From Nansenia antarctica (lineage: Eukaryota > Chordata > Actinopteri > Argentiniformes > Microstomatidae), in NCBI GenBank assembly GCA_963989245.1, contig OZ022339.1, forward strand, positions 59,166,554-59,230,553: 64,000 nucleotides of DNA, written 5' to 3'. The position numbers were made by a program, and so were the translations under genes. Positions 26,182 to 34,844 of this stretch are shown in pieces. Position 1 is the stretch's first letter; every line of letters begins with the position of its first letter. Under the pieces are notes generated by a model, which was not told the origin of the DNA, made no database searches, and worked only from the letters and a program-made list of their open reading frames with translations.

Positions 26182-29100
26182 GGCAGTGGCAGAACTGACT
26201 TGTTCCTGGCCTGATTGAGTGTGTGTATGAGGCCGTGGCGGTAGAGGAACTTGGACATGACGAACGGCCTCAGGGCCATGTGGAAGGGCGAGCGGGTCTC
26301 CTGACGCTCAAACAGGTCCGGATGGTTACACACCTACAGGAACACACAGACACACACTTCCCATTAATACACTAAACATATACAATCGAACACACTAAAC
26401 GTAACTCAGAACAAGCATTAACGACATTAGCAAGAGAACGTTTCCTTTAGTTATGGAGGAAGAAACCATGAAGCCAGTGTCTAGGGGAGCCCCGCCCCTC
26501 CAATGGCTGGAGTACCCATCCAGAGCGTACACAGAAGCCGTTGAGTTGCACGTCAAGTATAAGTCAACGTGGACCGGGGCGGGCACCGTGCCTACCTTCC
26601 TGAACTGCATGACCAGGTTCATGAGGGAGGAGGTGGTGGTGTGGGCCTGCTGGGAGGAGCCCATGGAAGACTGCAGCAGGTCCTCTATGGAGATCTTGTT
26701 CCGCAGGGCTCGGTACAGCAGCCTCTGTCTGCACGTCAGCTGGCAGTAAGTCAGGATCTCGATCTGTCGAGAGGAGAGGGGGGGGGGGGGGTTCGACACA
26801 GAGAAGAGAACAGGCAAACATATTCAGTTGGCCATCTTGTTTCTTTGGCTCAGGGCGAATACATGGAGCACTAACTACACCATAACCGCTGACCTAGAAA
26901 GGCAAAAGAGAGAGTGAGAGAGCGAGACAGAGCGGGAAAAGAGAGAGAGGAGAGAAGGAGAGAGAGTGAGGCAAATAGGGGAGAGCGAGGGAAAGTGAAG
27001 AAGACAGATGCAAGGGGGTGTAGTGAACCCTGTCATTCCACTGCCTCTGTACATTTCATCACACCTCCCAAGATGTGTGTGTGTGTGTGTTCCTAGGATC
27101 CAACATCTGTCAAGAGGCTCCGCCAGCACTAGCATCAGTCATCGGCTTATTATAGTATTTCCTGTGTCACGAGGAGGAGGGAAAGAGGGATGGGTGAGGG
27201 GGTGGGCGGTGGGGGTGGAGAGAGAGAAAGCAGAGCTGGAAAGAGGAGGAGGAGGATGAGAAGGGGGGTTGGAGAGAAGGAATAGGGATGGAGAGAGAGA
27301 GAGAGAGAGAGAGAAAGGTAGAGAACAGAGAGGTAAAAGCACAGCACCTTGTCTGAGAGCTCGTTCTCCACATCCTTCTTGATTCTCCTCAGCATGAAGG
27401 GCTTCAGGATCATGTGCAGGCGGGACAGCTGGTCTAAACACAACAACAACAACAACAACAACAACCAAACATTCACTGACACATTACGACGACTGACGCA
27501 TAGACGATTCACTTACACAAACAGATGTTTTTGTTGTAAGTCGCTTTGGATAAAGGCGTCTGCCAAATGCCAAAAATGTAAATGTACATTATGCTACAAG
27601 AACAGACAGGAGTGAAAAGCTGAAAAGGCTTTTCTTTCATGGAAAGAGATATTGAATATGATTTTAAAAAATAATAATCCATCTCTAGGTTGGTCTTACT
27701 CTCGTCGATGGCGGATTTGTTCTCGGCGTGGCTCTCGATGTCCTTGGAGAACCACTCGTTGAACTCCTCGTGGGAGTCGAACAGGGTGGGCATGATGAAG
27801 TGGAGCAGGGCCCACAGCTGAGACGTGGAAATAAAAAACAATAAATACGACTGTCAGCATACACACGGAGACGGGCCGCACACGTAGAACGCTGTGCTTA
27901 CACACACAAACAGACAAGCCAGCAGACAGACAGACACACGCGCACGCACACACACGCCTCTCACCTCTGCCATGGTGTTCTGGATGGGAGTCCCGGTGAG
28001 CAGCAGTCTGTTCCTACACTGGAACTGCAGGAGGATCTTCCAACGAACACTGAAAACACAGAGAAACATGCTAAACACCCACACTGGCCTAAATCAACTA
28101 CCATACAGCTAACACCTATCCAATCCCTTCACGTCGGTGAACACTGAAGGGATAACGGCCGATTTAAACTTCTGTCGAATTTACGCCTAGCCTACGTAAG
28201 GGGTCTCCAAGTTTATAGTTCTACGTTGGTCCGCGGACCGCGTCGCGTTGGTCGGTGTACTTATAGCGGCATAATAGTGATCAAAAAACGTATTTTTGTT
28301 ATGCTTGTTGTAAAGAAAATGTCTATAATGCATTGAAATGACAGTAAATTAAGATAATAAGATGGTTATCAGACATTTTCAAATCTTTATTAATAAGTAA
28401 TTACAGAAAAAGTAAATGACATTTCTGTCATGACTTCCGCATTTACGAGAGAGTCGGAATGTGACGCTACCAAGCGGACCAATCACAGTTCTTATAGATA
28501 ACTTAACATTAAATGTCTATCATAAATATAATTTAAACCCAACGAACAGCCATGGGGCTCCCTGTAACTAATCATTTATTTCTAAATAAACAGGATTGTA
28601 CATCTCGTAAATGTGAATCGCGCTCCTTATAGGAAGGCTGTGCCTGACGCTTCCATAGGGCGCTCTACTCAAAGCGGCATAATAGCGATTTTTTTTGTTG
28701 TTATGCTGGTTGTAAATAAAAGTTCTATGATGCATTGAAATGACATTAAACTAAGATAATAAGATGGTTATCATAATTTTTCAAATCTTTATTAATAAGT
28801 AATTACAGAAAAAGTAAATGACATTTCTGTCATGGCTTCCGCATTTTGGCCGATGAGAGAGTCGGAATCTTGTCGGAATCATGTGCTACCAAGCATCGGG
28901 GTAGTGGTGGTCTAGTGGATAGTGAGTTGGACTTGTGATCGGAAGGTTGTGAGTTCAAATCCCGCCTGAAACCACACCACTACTAGTGTGCCCTTGAGTA
29001 AGGCACTTAGCCCTCAGTTACTCCAGGGGGAATGTCCCTGTAATTCGTAATTGTAAGTCGCTTTGGATAAAAGCGTCTGCTAAATGGCAAAATTATTAAA

Positions 29101-30784
29101 TTTAAAATTAATTACCAAGCGGACCAATCACAGAGCTTACGGTTGCGTAGAAACTGACGCGTACTTACATTTTTGGAGAGGTGCGCGTTAATCTACGCCG
29201 TAGGCTACGCAAGGCTACGCGGGCCTACGCAAGCTACGCCGTAGCCTACGCCGTCGATTTTACGCAGGAGCGTAAACTGGGCTTAAGGGTCAATAGAAGG
29301 GACTAAGAGTTGAAATGGAAATGGGTAAATGTATCTGTGAATAGTAAATTGGTTAGGTTCGGTCTTGTAATTGTAACTGTGTCAAATCCCTGAAATAGAA
29401 GGGACTAGGAGCTGAAATGGAACTAGGTCCGTGTGCCTGGAACCAACCATGCCGCTGCGTTACCTGGTGCTGCTCTTCAGGGCCTGGGCCTCGTCCAGGA
29501 CCATGTACTGCCACTTCACCCGCTGGAAATACTTCACGTCCTGAACCACCAGCTGGTAACTGGTGATCACCACATGGAAGGGAGCGTTCTGGGTGTAAAG
29601 AGTTTTCTGAAGAGAGAGAAAGTGAGTGGAAAAGGGGGGGGGTATAACTATTTTGACCCGGTACTCTCCAGCTCCAAACCCAATATGGTGGTACGGACAT
29701 CATTGGCTCACCTGGCTCCAGAACTTCCTGATCACCTTGCGGTCGTGAGGGTTCCCCCAGTACGGCAACACCTGAAGTACAAACATGAAACAGTGTTTCG
29801 TACGAAGTTATACGTTTCCTTATCCAACTATAGTTTTCCTATACAACTGAGCTTTTTATATTCACAACAAGTTCAGTCAGAGAGGAACTTTGTACACATT
29901 GACCTTTTAAAATCATTTCATCACTGTTTGGACCCAAAACACATCTTGAACTTTGACTGAATTGTTGAAGTGAGATGTAATGCATAAATATTTGACCATA
30001 AGTCACTCAACACAAACAGGGGTAGATTCCATTGTTTTGGGTCGCGGTCTCCTGCCCTCTGTTGTACAGTTATGGATTCTTATCTTCAGGTTGTGAAATA
30101 TGGCCTGTTAACACCTCATTAGCAACATAGGCTGGAGTTGATTTACTGTCTGCCACACCAGGAGAGGAAAATGCCCAAATGATGTATTTACAGTGTGTGT
30201 GCATAGCAAAAATGACATTGCATCGTGTGAACTGTGTATGAGAAATGAGCGAGCCATAACCGTACATGTCCACACCAGCGTGCCTGCCCCTCTACTACCA
30301 TTACTCCTATACTACAATACTGCCCCCTATAGGACAGTCTTAATCAGACTCACACCTCTCTCTGAGCTGAGGTACATTTCCTCTTTTGAACCCACTGAAC
30401 CGATCAGACCTTCTCACAAATCAACAGTTTCATTCAACTAGTTTACATTTGTGAGAAGGTCTGATCGGTTCAGTGGGTTCAAAAGATACAAAAGAAAGAA
30501 AGAAATAAACAGTAAAGCTGAGTATTGAAATATGTCACATCCAGGTGCATCCGCTGGTGGCGGCAGCAGTGAGGTCCTACTCACCTTGAATTTGGGCACA
30601 AAGCGGGTGAACTCCTGATGCCAGTTGTTGAGTGTGGAGGCAGGGGAGATGATCAGGAACGGACCCCAGATGTTGTCCTTCTGTGAAGGGACAAGAGAGG
30701 GAAGTGCACTCGGTCAGTCAACAGGACAGGTGTGTGTGTGTGTGTGTGTGTGTGCGTGCGTGTGTGAATATACTGTTATTTTGT

Positions 30785-30858
<74 letters not shown>

Positions 30859-32061
30859 CGTGCGTTAGCACAAAGAAACAGGAAACACTAGGCTTTGAGG
30901 CTTGCATATCTTCCTGTGGGATGCCGCTCTAACTTCATGGGCACAAATTCCCCAATTTCCAACACCTCAGAACCAGAGAGACCAACAGAGGCAGCTGGAG
31001 TGTTCCACATGATTATCATTATTCAGCAAATCAGATGATTTATTTTCGACTCGTCAAAAAACAAGACCGCAAATATTCCAACAGCTGCGAGCCGAGGCAG
31101 AGACGGAGGTCTCTGTGGAGGATGCAGGTGCAATGAACAGTCGTTCTCTCAGATCCTTCCCTATATCATATACACCGTAGTAGAATGACAATCAAAGGCT
31201 CCGTGTCATCACTCCGATTTCACGGTTTGGAAGGAATCTGGGTAAGGCTCAGAGGGTCATTGGGGTCCTCTGTGGTTCAGTCGGTAGAGCACGGCGCTAA
31301 AAACACTTAGACCATATATACTTAAAAATGTATGGACTTACTGCAATGTCAGTCGCTTTGGATAAAAGCATCAGCTAAATGGCATATATTATTATTATTA
31401 TTATGATTAATTATTATTATATTAAGGCCCAATAAGGTTTAGACTGTTTCAAGACCTCCTTGTACACTCTTACCTCTGCCAGATGTGCCAGCAGGGCGAT
31501 GCTCTGGACAGTCTTCCCTAGCCCCATCTCATCAGCCAGGATACCGTTGATGCCCTGCGGAGAAGACAAGACGGGACGTCACATGGTATAACCAAGATAT
31601 GTTATTACTTTATCAAGATGACAGGGTGTGACTGGTAAGTGAAGTGCAAGTGTACCGGAGGAGGCAAGTCAAAAAGGAGGAGGAGGAGGTGGGACAGAGC
31701 GGCAGAAGAGAAAAGGAGGGATACAAGAGGAGGGAGGATAGTGGATGATTTCTGAAAGTGAACTCACCTGCTCGTAGAGGTTGGCTAGCCAGTTCATGCC
31801 TTTGAGCTGATAGCCCTTGAGCTTGCCGTTGAAGATGACGGGTTGGGGGATGTCTTCCCCCGCCTGGATGGATGGGTTGGCCAGGCTGTAGCTCTCCCCG
31901 AAGCCGGACCCGGACCCAGAACCAGACCCGGACACGCCGGCCACATGGAGGGAGGCGCAGCGGCTGTCCTTTGCCTCGTCGTCAAACAGGCGGGTCTACA
32001 GGGAAGACACTTGAACATGAACGAAGCGAAACAAGAGAGACAGTGCGAGAGAGAGAGTGTG

Positions 32062-32127
<66 letters not shown>

Positions 32128-34802
32128 CGTGCGCTCCACTTACTCTAGCCTGGTGGATCTGGTAGGCCTCTTTGGCATTCCTCAGGGCCTGGGACTTGTA
32201 GTATTCACTATCTGTGACCACAACAAACCAATGTGCATAGTTGTCACGGCCAACCACTAGGAACCCCCTTTACTCTCAATGTCCAACCGAATGACCTTGA
32301 CAACACTGTTGAGAGTCAAAAAACAGACGTCCTTACCATAGTCCTCCTGTCCAACATTGACCATGACCCCTCCCCCGATGTCGATCTGCCTCTGGGACGA
32401 GGTGTCCTCCAGCTTGCTGAGGATATCCTCCGCCCCCGGATCCTCCTCGTTGGCCTTGCCCCCCATGAAGTGGGCGTACAGCTCCGTCTGGGTGATCAGG
32501 AAATTCAGCTTACGTTGCTGACGCTTTGCCTGAAAAAAAGACGTCCTCATACTGTTATTGTAGATGTTACATCAAAGTTTCACTCCAACTGGTGTTGCCG
32601 TCGACAGCCATGCAATGGTGATTCTAAGTCCTCTCCAACCCCCCCTGCCGAGCCTTAAGAAAACCCAACACATGTCGCCGAGACCTACCTCTCTCATCTC
32701 CTCGTCCAGTTTGCGTTGTTCCAGAGCCTCCTTCTCCGCCCTCTTCCGGTGCTCCTTCTCCACCTTCTCGTACTTCTTCCAGTAGAGCATCATCTCCTTG
32801 GTGAGGCGGCGGGCGCGAGGCAGGGTCTCCTTACAGTTCTTCTGGGCCTGGATGGCCGCGCGACGCACCTCGCGCATGCACTGGTGAGCCAGCTTTTTGG
32901 CGTTGGTGAGAACAAAGTTCTTGGCTGAAGCTTTCTGCTTAAACGCCTGTGGGGAAAAGACAAGGGACAACATGTTGAAAGTAGCAATTTGCAGCGAGTA
33001 TTTACAGCAATTCCTCATATCGATACAGCAACATACAAACTGTGTACATGTACAGAAGTCAACCACTGGTCAGACAAGTGGTGATTACCGAATCAGCATA
33101 CCTTGGGGTTCTCTTTCTTGGCGATGGTGAGCCACACTTTACGTCTTCTGGCGTTCAGCTGCTCGACTGTCAGGTGTTTCTTCTTCAGCATGGGCAGAGG
33201 GGCATCGTGGGAGAACTTAGCGAAGATCTTGGTGACGTAAGGACGTCCCTCGCCCGAGAATTCCCCCTCCCATCGCTTCTTCTTCTTCTTCACCTTCTTC
33301 AGTTTGCCTGAAAGAAGGAAAAGCAGGAGACAGAAATTATTTGAAATCTACCTTAACTTTGCAAAACATTTTTTGTAACTGTTATAAACACATTCCCTGT
33401 GTTTGTTGCCCTTACCCTTGAATTTCTTCTCATCTTTGATTTTCTTCTTCTTGGGGCCCAGCAGGTGGCGCTGTTGTTCATAAAAGGGGTCATGGGTGGA
33501 AAGGAGGCCTGTGCTGTAGTACTGGTACTGTTGGAGCTAGGAGAGGGTTACACATAGAGGGACAAGTTCAGACTGCTGTAGAATGGTGGTTGTACTCACT
33601 CTCTGATGGCTATGTGTTATTATATTGTTATGACAACATGTAATTACAAAGTGTGCGTGTGCGTGTGAGTGCGCGCGTGCGTGTGTGTGTATGTGCACCT
33701 CTCGGTCTGAGTGGAACTTGCTCTGGTGCTGCCTGGTGAACTGGTGCAGTCTCAGCATATCCTGCAGCTCCTCCCGGGACAGACAAAATTCAGAGTCCTC
33801 TGAGTCTGTGTCCGACTCTGTGGTGTCGTCACTCAGAAGAATACCCTGCAAGAGGAGAAGGCAGAGTGAGGAGGATGGAGACGAAGGGGATGTACTTAAC
33901 GTTACTGAAACTAGTCCATGGGAATACCTTGAGCCATTTCCTGCTCTTCTTCAGCTTAGAGAAGTTATAGAGGCTGACTTTGTCTGCTTTTTGTTCTGTG
34001 GAAAGAACAGGAAGGTTAGAGTAACCCTACACTAGCAGTGCATGTTGACAGTGAGGTCATAGTTCACTATGAGAGTGAGGGGCATGGGTGAGAGTAGGCT
34101 AATTGGATGCGAGCTAAATGAATGGGTGAGGGTGACAGCATCCGAGAGTATGGATGGCTTTTATTACTGTGGATAAAAACGGCTAGACGTAGCATTGTCT
34201 CACTGAGGCCCACCTTTGCCTTGCAGCAGGGCTCCGTTGAGGGTGTCACCCTCTGTTAGCCCCTCCTCTGGGTCCAATGACTCCTCCTTCACCGTCAGGC
34301 CTGTGTGCTGATTGGACGGCCCCAGAGAGGGCCCCTCCCCCAAACCACCATCGCTGTCATCACTGTCATCACTACGATATGACAAACATCCATACATAAG
34401 CCCCAGAGACATCCCAGCTATCCAACACATCGTCTATTCCCGGCTTCTGAAATGTGCCCAGCGTCAACCCCTGAGGTACGCACAGCCCATAGAAATAAAA
34501 TTGTCTGAATGGATTAATTTAGAGCCCGGAGAAGGCCATAACAACTAAGAGATACATAATATACATTAAAAAATACATGGAAGAGACATAATTATGAATC
34601 AAACATTGTTAATAGACAATGTGGCCACTGGTCCACAAAATGAAGGAATGTATCTAGCCTACCTGGATAAGTCTCTGTTGAAGACAGAGGCGGTCTGGTG
34701 GAGGAAGCTGTCGAGCCTCAGGGATCTCTCCAGGTGCTGAAGGTGGATAGGTTTGGCCAGCCCAGAGCTACACCCTGCCCCATCGCCCTGTCCTGACGCC
34801 AT
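3792..34802 (-). CDS. ino80: INO80 chromatin-remodelling ATPase, complete, 34 coding exons
   Basis: Catalytic subunit of the nuclear INO80 complex, a Snf2-family ATPase that slides nucleosomes and exchanges H2A.Z. Exons in transcript order: 34663-34802, 34214-34371, 33928-33995, 33699-33845, 33416-33536, 33102-33307, 32689-32946, 32337-32529, 32144-32211, 31768-31995, 31474-31554, 30585-30680, 29712-29771, 29464-29606, 27965-28049, 27700-27817, 27348-27433, 26596-26763, 26200-26333, 25998-26065, 24692-24785, 24228-24462, 22649-22789, 21428-21653, 14277-14404, 11229-11323, 10734-10806, 10345-10503, 9998-10100, 9802-9890, 8830-8991, 7686-7851, 5953-6168, 3792-4000. Every junction is GT-AG, every phase closes, and the sum is 4722 nt (1573 aa plus stop; human about 1556). 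It starts MASGQGDGAG, as in human MASELGARDD, and ends GPGGPGTR. Compared with human from memory there is no missing domain or internal stop. The gene is convergent with chac1 and in tandem with vps18. Confidence 0.97.
4330..4584. repeat. (TG)n microsatellite with CTCTC interruptions
   Basis: Long TG tract with periodic ATACATGTGTCTCTC interruptions in ino80 intron 33. It continues after the MITE at 5861-5941, showing that the transposon landed inside one microsatellite. Confidence 0.85.
4699..4740. repeat. Perfect 42-bp palindrome
   Basis: The left half CAATTTGAATACAATTCGCT plus A is exactly the reverse complement of the right half, with no spacer. It is part of the MITE at 4585-5860 and would fold into a hairpin in the ino80 pre-mRNA. 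Confidence 0.9.
4741..4936. repeat. Long inverted repeat, arms about 95 bp, almost no loop
   Basis: The left arm starts GCTTCGGGCC and the right arm ends CGAAGC. The arms pair with a few mismatches and one 3-nt bulge around the central TTAGCCTATAGGCTAA. Each arm contains a short CA/TG run. It lies inside the MITE and directly abuts the 42-bp palindrome. Confidence 0.85.
6270..6585. repeat. Imperfect (CCCT)n / polypyrimidine tract in ino80 intron 32
   Basis: TCCCTCCC-rich plus strand, polypurine on the transcribed RNA. A second pyrimidine run occupies about 6765-6945. The rest of intron 32 (6169-7685) holds nothing coding apart from an AC microsatellite at about 7508-7631. Confidence 0.85.
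7508..7631. repeat. (AC)n microsatellite, intron 32 of ino80
   Basis: Uninterrupted CA run preceded by CACG variants, ending 55 bp before the ino80 exon 32 donor (7686 side). Confidence 0.9.
8261..8858. repeat. 114-bp tandem array that duplicates the 3' end and splice donor of ino80 exon 31
   Basis: The landmark TCCCTGAAGGGG recurs at 8261, 8375, 8489, 8603 and 8717, with the exon copy (TCACTGAAGGGG) at 8831: an exact 114-bp period. Each unit contains, on the transcript strand, a copy of the exon 31 end (GGACTCAGCCATGCCCAGCC then CCTTCAGGGAG) followed by a GTGAGG donor and CT/GA-rich intron. The last unit includes the true exon end. The five extra copies are nearly identical, so the expansion is recent. 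The array lies in the intron after exon 31. Confidence 0.95.
8993..9441. repeat. Long (GA)n polypurine tract, CT-rich on the ino80 transcript
   Basis: About 445 bp of GAGAGA/GGGAGA without pyrimidines except scattered C or T. On the ino80 RNA it forms the polypyrimidine tract directly before the exon 31 acceptor. The remainder of this intron (9442-9801) has a 31-bp direct repeat, 9498-9528 and 9657-9687. Confidence 0.92.
9914..9984. repeat. (TG)n microsatellite, ino80 intron 29
   Basis: TG run with GGTG interruptions filling most of the 107-bp intron between exons 29 and 30. Confidence 0.85.
9998..14404 (-). CDS. ino80: ino80 exons 25-29: Snf2 ATPase lobe 2 (helicase C)
   Basis: Residues 1108-1293. 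Motif IV region RVLIYSQMTRMIDLLE is in exon 25, RLDGSSKISERRDMV in exon 26, motif V STRAGGLGINLTAADT in exon 27, and motif VI QQAMDRAHRLGQTKQ (arginine fingers about residues 1225 and 1228) in exon 28. Exon 29 gives IQRMVISGGNFK and KEVVSLLLDDDELEKK. All motifs are intact. The introns here are dominated by CA/TG repeats lying very close to splice sites. Confidence 0.95.
10530..10645. repeat. (AC)n microsatellite with CACG variants, ino80 intron 27
   Basis: It occupies half of the intron between exons 27 and 28. Related runs flank neighbouring exons (10110-10141; 11097-11225). Confidence 0.9.
11097..11225. repeat. (AC)n(GCAC)n microsatellite merging with the ino80 exon 26 donor
   Basis: On the transcript this is a GU repeat of about 125 nt that starts within the donor itself (GTGAGTGTGTGTG after exon 26, low end 11229). 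Confidence 0.9.
11510..11688. mobile_element. Short hAT (Charlie-like) MITE, ino80 intron 25
   Basis: Ends are CAGGGTTTCTCAACCTC (left) and GAGGTTGAGAAACACTG (right), a near-perfect inverted pair that resembles hAT-Charlie ends. No clear 8-bp target duplication is visible, so the boundaries are approximate and the copy is old. Confidence 0.55.
11689..14276. other. ino80 intron 25 remainder: repeats, no gene seen
   Basis: Contains TG runs at 11702-11731 and 11853-11908, several C-runs (12137-12146, 13012-13021), a CT run (13730-13760) and AT-rich unique sequence. I see no exon with conserved coding character. A homeobox-site-like segment (TTAATTAGCC, about 13937) is noted only in passing. Confidence 0.6.
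16560..16682. repeat. Minisatellite, about 5 units of 24-25 bp
   Basis: Unit GAGACAGAAAGGGGTAGACA plus CACA, with drift to GAGGCAGAAAGGGG in the later units. Intronic (ino80 intron 24). Confidence 0.8.
18111..18250. repeat. (GA)n microsatellite
   Basis: About 60 bp of perfect GA followed by G-run and GGGAGA variants; ino80 intron 24. Confidence 0.9.
18869..19006. repeat. Inverted repeat, arms about 39 bp
   Basis: Left arm 18869-18908 (TATGTATATCTTTCTCTCC then TTTTGGGGCATAATTGTCTT) pairs with right arm 18968-19006 (AAGACAATTATGCCCC...GATATACATA) with few mismatches and a loop of about 59 bp. Possibly a small foldback transposon; no target duplication recognised. Confidence 0.75.
19196..19352. 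repeat. (AC)n microsatellite with ACGCATATGCAC variants
   Basis: Perfect AC for about 65 bp and then interspersed GCATATGC units; ino80 intron 24. Confidence 0.9.
21428..26763 (-). CDS. ino80: ino80 exons 18-24: large inter-lobe insertion
   Basis: Residues 753-1107, the long insertion between the two ATPase lobes that in the INO80 family grips the RUVBL1/RUVBL2 ring (family knowledge). Seen here: SSLMNLVMQFRK (exon 18), VCNHPDLFERQET (exon 19), FSFLRFID (exon 21), RWLALFLSLKAAYRLHQ (exon 22) and NDRSAEY-like CDDRSAEYDWR (exon 24). Exon 22 carries an extra Gly/Glu/Arg-rich stretch (about residues 931-958) not in human. Exon 24 reads IRIPG into the next intron; the joined codon becomes Asp. 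Confidence 0.93.
22241..22283. repeat. (GT)n followed by a run of about 23 G
   Basis: A GT repeat runs straight into G22260-22282. Strong G-quadruplex candidate; ino80 intron 23. A further CA microsatellite occupies 22379-22497. Confidence 0.85.
24067..24199. repeat. CA and TG runs in ino80 intron 22
   Basis: CA at 24067-24080 and TG at about 24169-24197, close to the exon 22 donor (24228 side). The rest of this intron (22790-24227) also contains a TG run at 22922-22990 and a 27-bp tandem duplicate at 23607-23633/23642-23668. Confidence 0.7.
24890..25256 (+). mobile_element. 5'-truncated non-LTR retrotransposon 3' end
   Basis: Low-complexity AT-rich tail, TGCACTTCTGGTTAGATGC, then TAATGACAATAAAGTGAATC and (TCTAA)n, the recurrent fish LINE 3' end. 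No coding part remains. In ino80 intron 20. Confidence 0.65.
25316..25873. mobile_element. hAT-type MITE, 558 bp, with 8-bp target duplication
   Basis: Terminal inverted repeats TAGGCTTGGGC at both ends, flanked by a perfect 8-bp duplication GCTCCCTC (25308-25315 and 25874-25881). The interior includes ATAGCAATATAGCTTTAT tandem units (about 25495-25590) and no transposase. In ino80 intron 20, about 125 bp from exon 20. Confidence 0.88.
26124..26181. repeat. (GT)n microsatellite, ino80 intron 19
   Basis: About 56 bp of GT, 19 bp from the exon 19 donor. On the transcript it is an AC repeat. Confidence 0.9.
27348..31995 (-). CDS. ino80: ino80 exons 10-17: Snf2 ATPase lobe 1
   Basis: Residues 454-752. 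Walker A (DEMGLGKT, Lys about 543) is in exon 11 (31474-31554) and the DEAQ Walker B box (residues 646-649) in exon 14 (29464-29606). The TGTPIQNTMAEL motif III region is split between exons 15 and 16. Exon 17 gives the HMILKPFMLRRIKKDVE segment. Exon 10 contains a five-fold Ser-Gly repeat (about residues 475-484) where human INO80 has only a short SGTG. All ATPase motifs are intact, so the enzyme is predicted to be active. Confidence 0.95.
27490..27590 (+). mobile_element. SINE fragment with L2-type tail
   Basis: GACTGACGCATAGACGATTC then GTAAGTCGCTTTGGATAAAG and GCGTCTGCCAAATGCC. It aligns throughout with the copies at 53800-53905 (+) and 37531-37610 (-), so it is a dispersed family and not a chance tail match. 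In ino80 intron 16, between exons 16 and 17. Confidence 0.75.
28150..29286. mobile_element. Composite repeat: duplicated AT-rich segment with GTAGGCTACGC-rich ends
   Basis: A segment of about 230 bp occurs twice, 28266-28500 and 28672-29135 (GCGGCATAATAG...ACCAAGCGGACCAATCACAG), the second interrupted by a SINE. The outer borders are rich in TACGCC/GTAGGCTACGC motifs (28175-28200; 29190-29260), like fish non-autonomous DNA elements. Terminal repeats are too degenerate to assign a superfamily. It fills most of ino80 intron 14. Confidence 0.6.
28895..29112 (+). mobile_element. tRNA-headed SINE with L2-type 3' tail, 218 bp, intact ends
   Basis: Flanked by the 8-bp duplication TACCAAGC (28887-28894 and 29113-29120). 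The head contains an A-box-like TGGTCTAGTGGATAG (28907-28921) and a B box GTTCAAATCC (28953-28962), i.e. an RNA polymerase III promoter. The body reads CCCTTGAGTAAGGCACTTAG and the tail GTAAGTCGCTTTGGATAAAA then GCGTCTGCTAAATGG. It is not a tRNA gene: the acceptor stem does not close and the sequence continues into the SINE body. Confidence 0.88.
30383..30485. repeat. Perfect 39-bp inverted repeat with a 25-bp loop
   Basis: Left arm 30383-30421 (CTTTTGAACCCACTGAACCG...) and right arm 30447-30485 (...CGGTTCAGTGGGTTCAAAAG) are exact reverse complements. In ino80 intron 12. Either a young foldback element or a stable intronic hairpin. Confidence 0.9.
30788..30862. repeat. (AC)n(AT)n(GT)n self-complementary microsatellite
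   Basis: An AC run, AT run and GT run of similar length make one near-perfect palindrome. An additional GT run lies at 30731-30763. ino80 intron 11. Confidence 0.9.
31258..31396 (+). mobile_element. Internally deleted tRNA-type SINE
   Basis: The head GTGGTTCAGTCGGTAGAGCA is A-box-like; the B box is gone. The tail is GTCAGTCGCTTTGGATAAAA then GCATCAGCTAAATGGC followed by (ATT)n. ino80 intron 11, about 80 bp from exon 11. Confidence 0.7.
32055..32135. repeat. (TG)n microsatellite, ino80 intron 9
   Basis: About 80 bp of TG ending 9 bp from the exon 9 donor (32144 side); AC-rich on the transcript. Confidence 0.9.
32144..34802 (-). CDS. ino80: ino80 exons 1-9: acidic N-terminus and DBINO domain
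   Basis: Residues 1-453. The start ATG (34802-34800) gives MASGQGDGAG, then LQHLERSLRLDSFL, as in other INO80 proteins. Exons 2 and 4 hold acidic/serine tracts (SDDSDDSDGG; TTESDTDSEDSE). Exon 5 ends in a Lys-rich stretch (GPKKKK) continued in exon 6. The DBINO DNA- and Arp-module-binding region spans roughly residues 255-400 in exons 6-8 (IFAKFSHDAP, EQLNARRRKVW, NCKETLPRARRLTKEM, KRQQRKLNFLITQTELYAHF). Exons 7 and 8 are the most conserved part and carry the long charged helix (KKYEKVEKEHRKRAEKEALE). Confidence 0.95.
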
Positions 34803-34844
34803 ACAGGAGAGAGATGCCTTGGCCCAACGGGGCAGGTAAACTCA
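34803..34844 (-). other. ino80: ino80 5'UTR segment of the first coding exon
   Basis: Upstream of the ATG the sequence continues to an acceptor CTATTCCAG|TGAG (exon edge 34844), so the 5'UTR is split and a non-coding exon lies further up. Confidence 0.65.

Noticed and set aside
28907..28980. A tRNA gene at the A/B box of the 28.9-kb element
   Set aside because: No closing acceptor stem, and the sequence runs on into a SINE body, an L2 tail and a target-site duplication; it is a SINE head.
31264..31293. tRNA-like GTGGTTCAGTCGGTAGAGCA
   Set aside because: B box missing and SINE tail follows; a truncated SINE.
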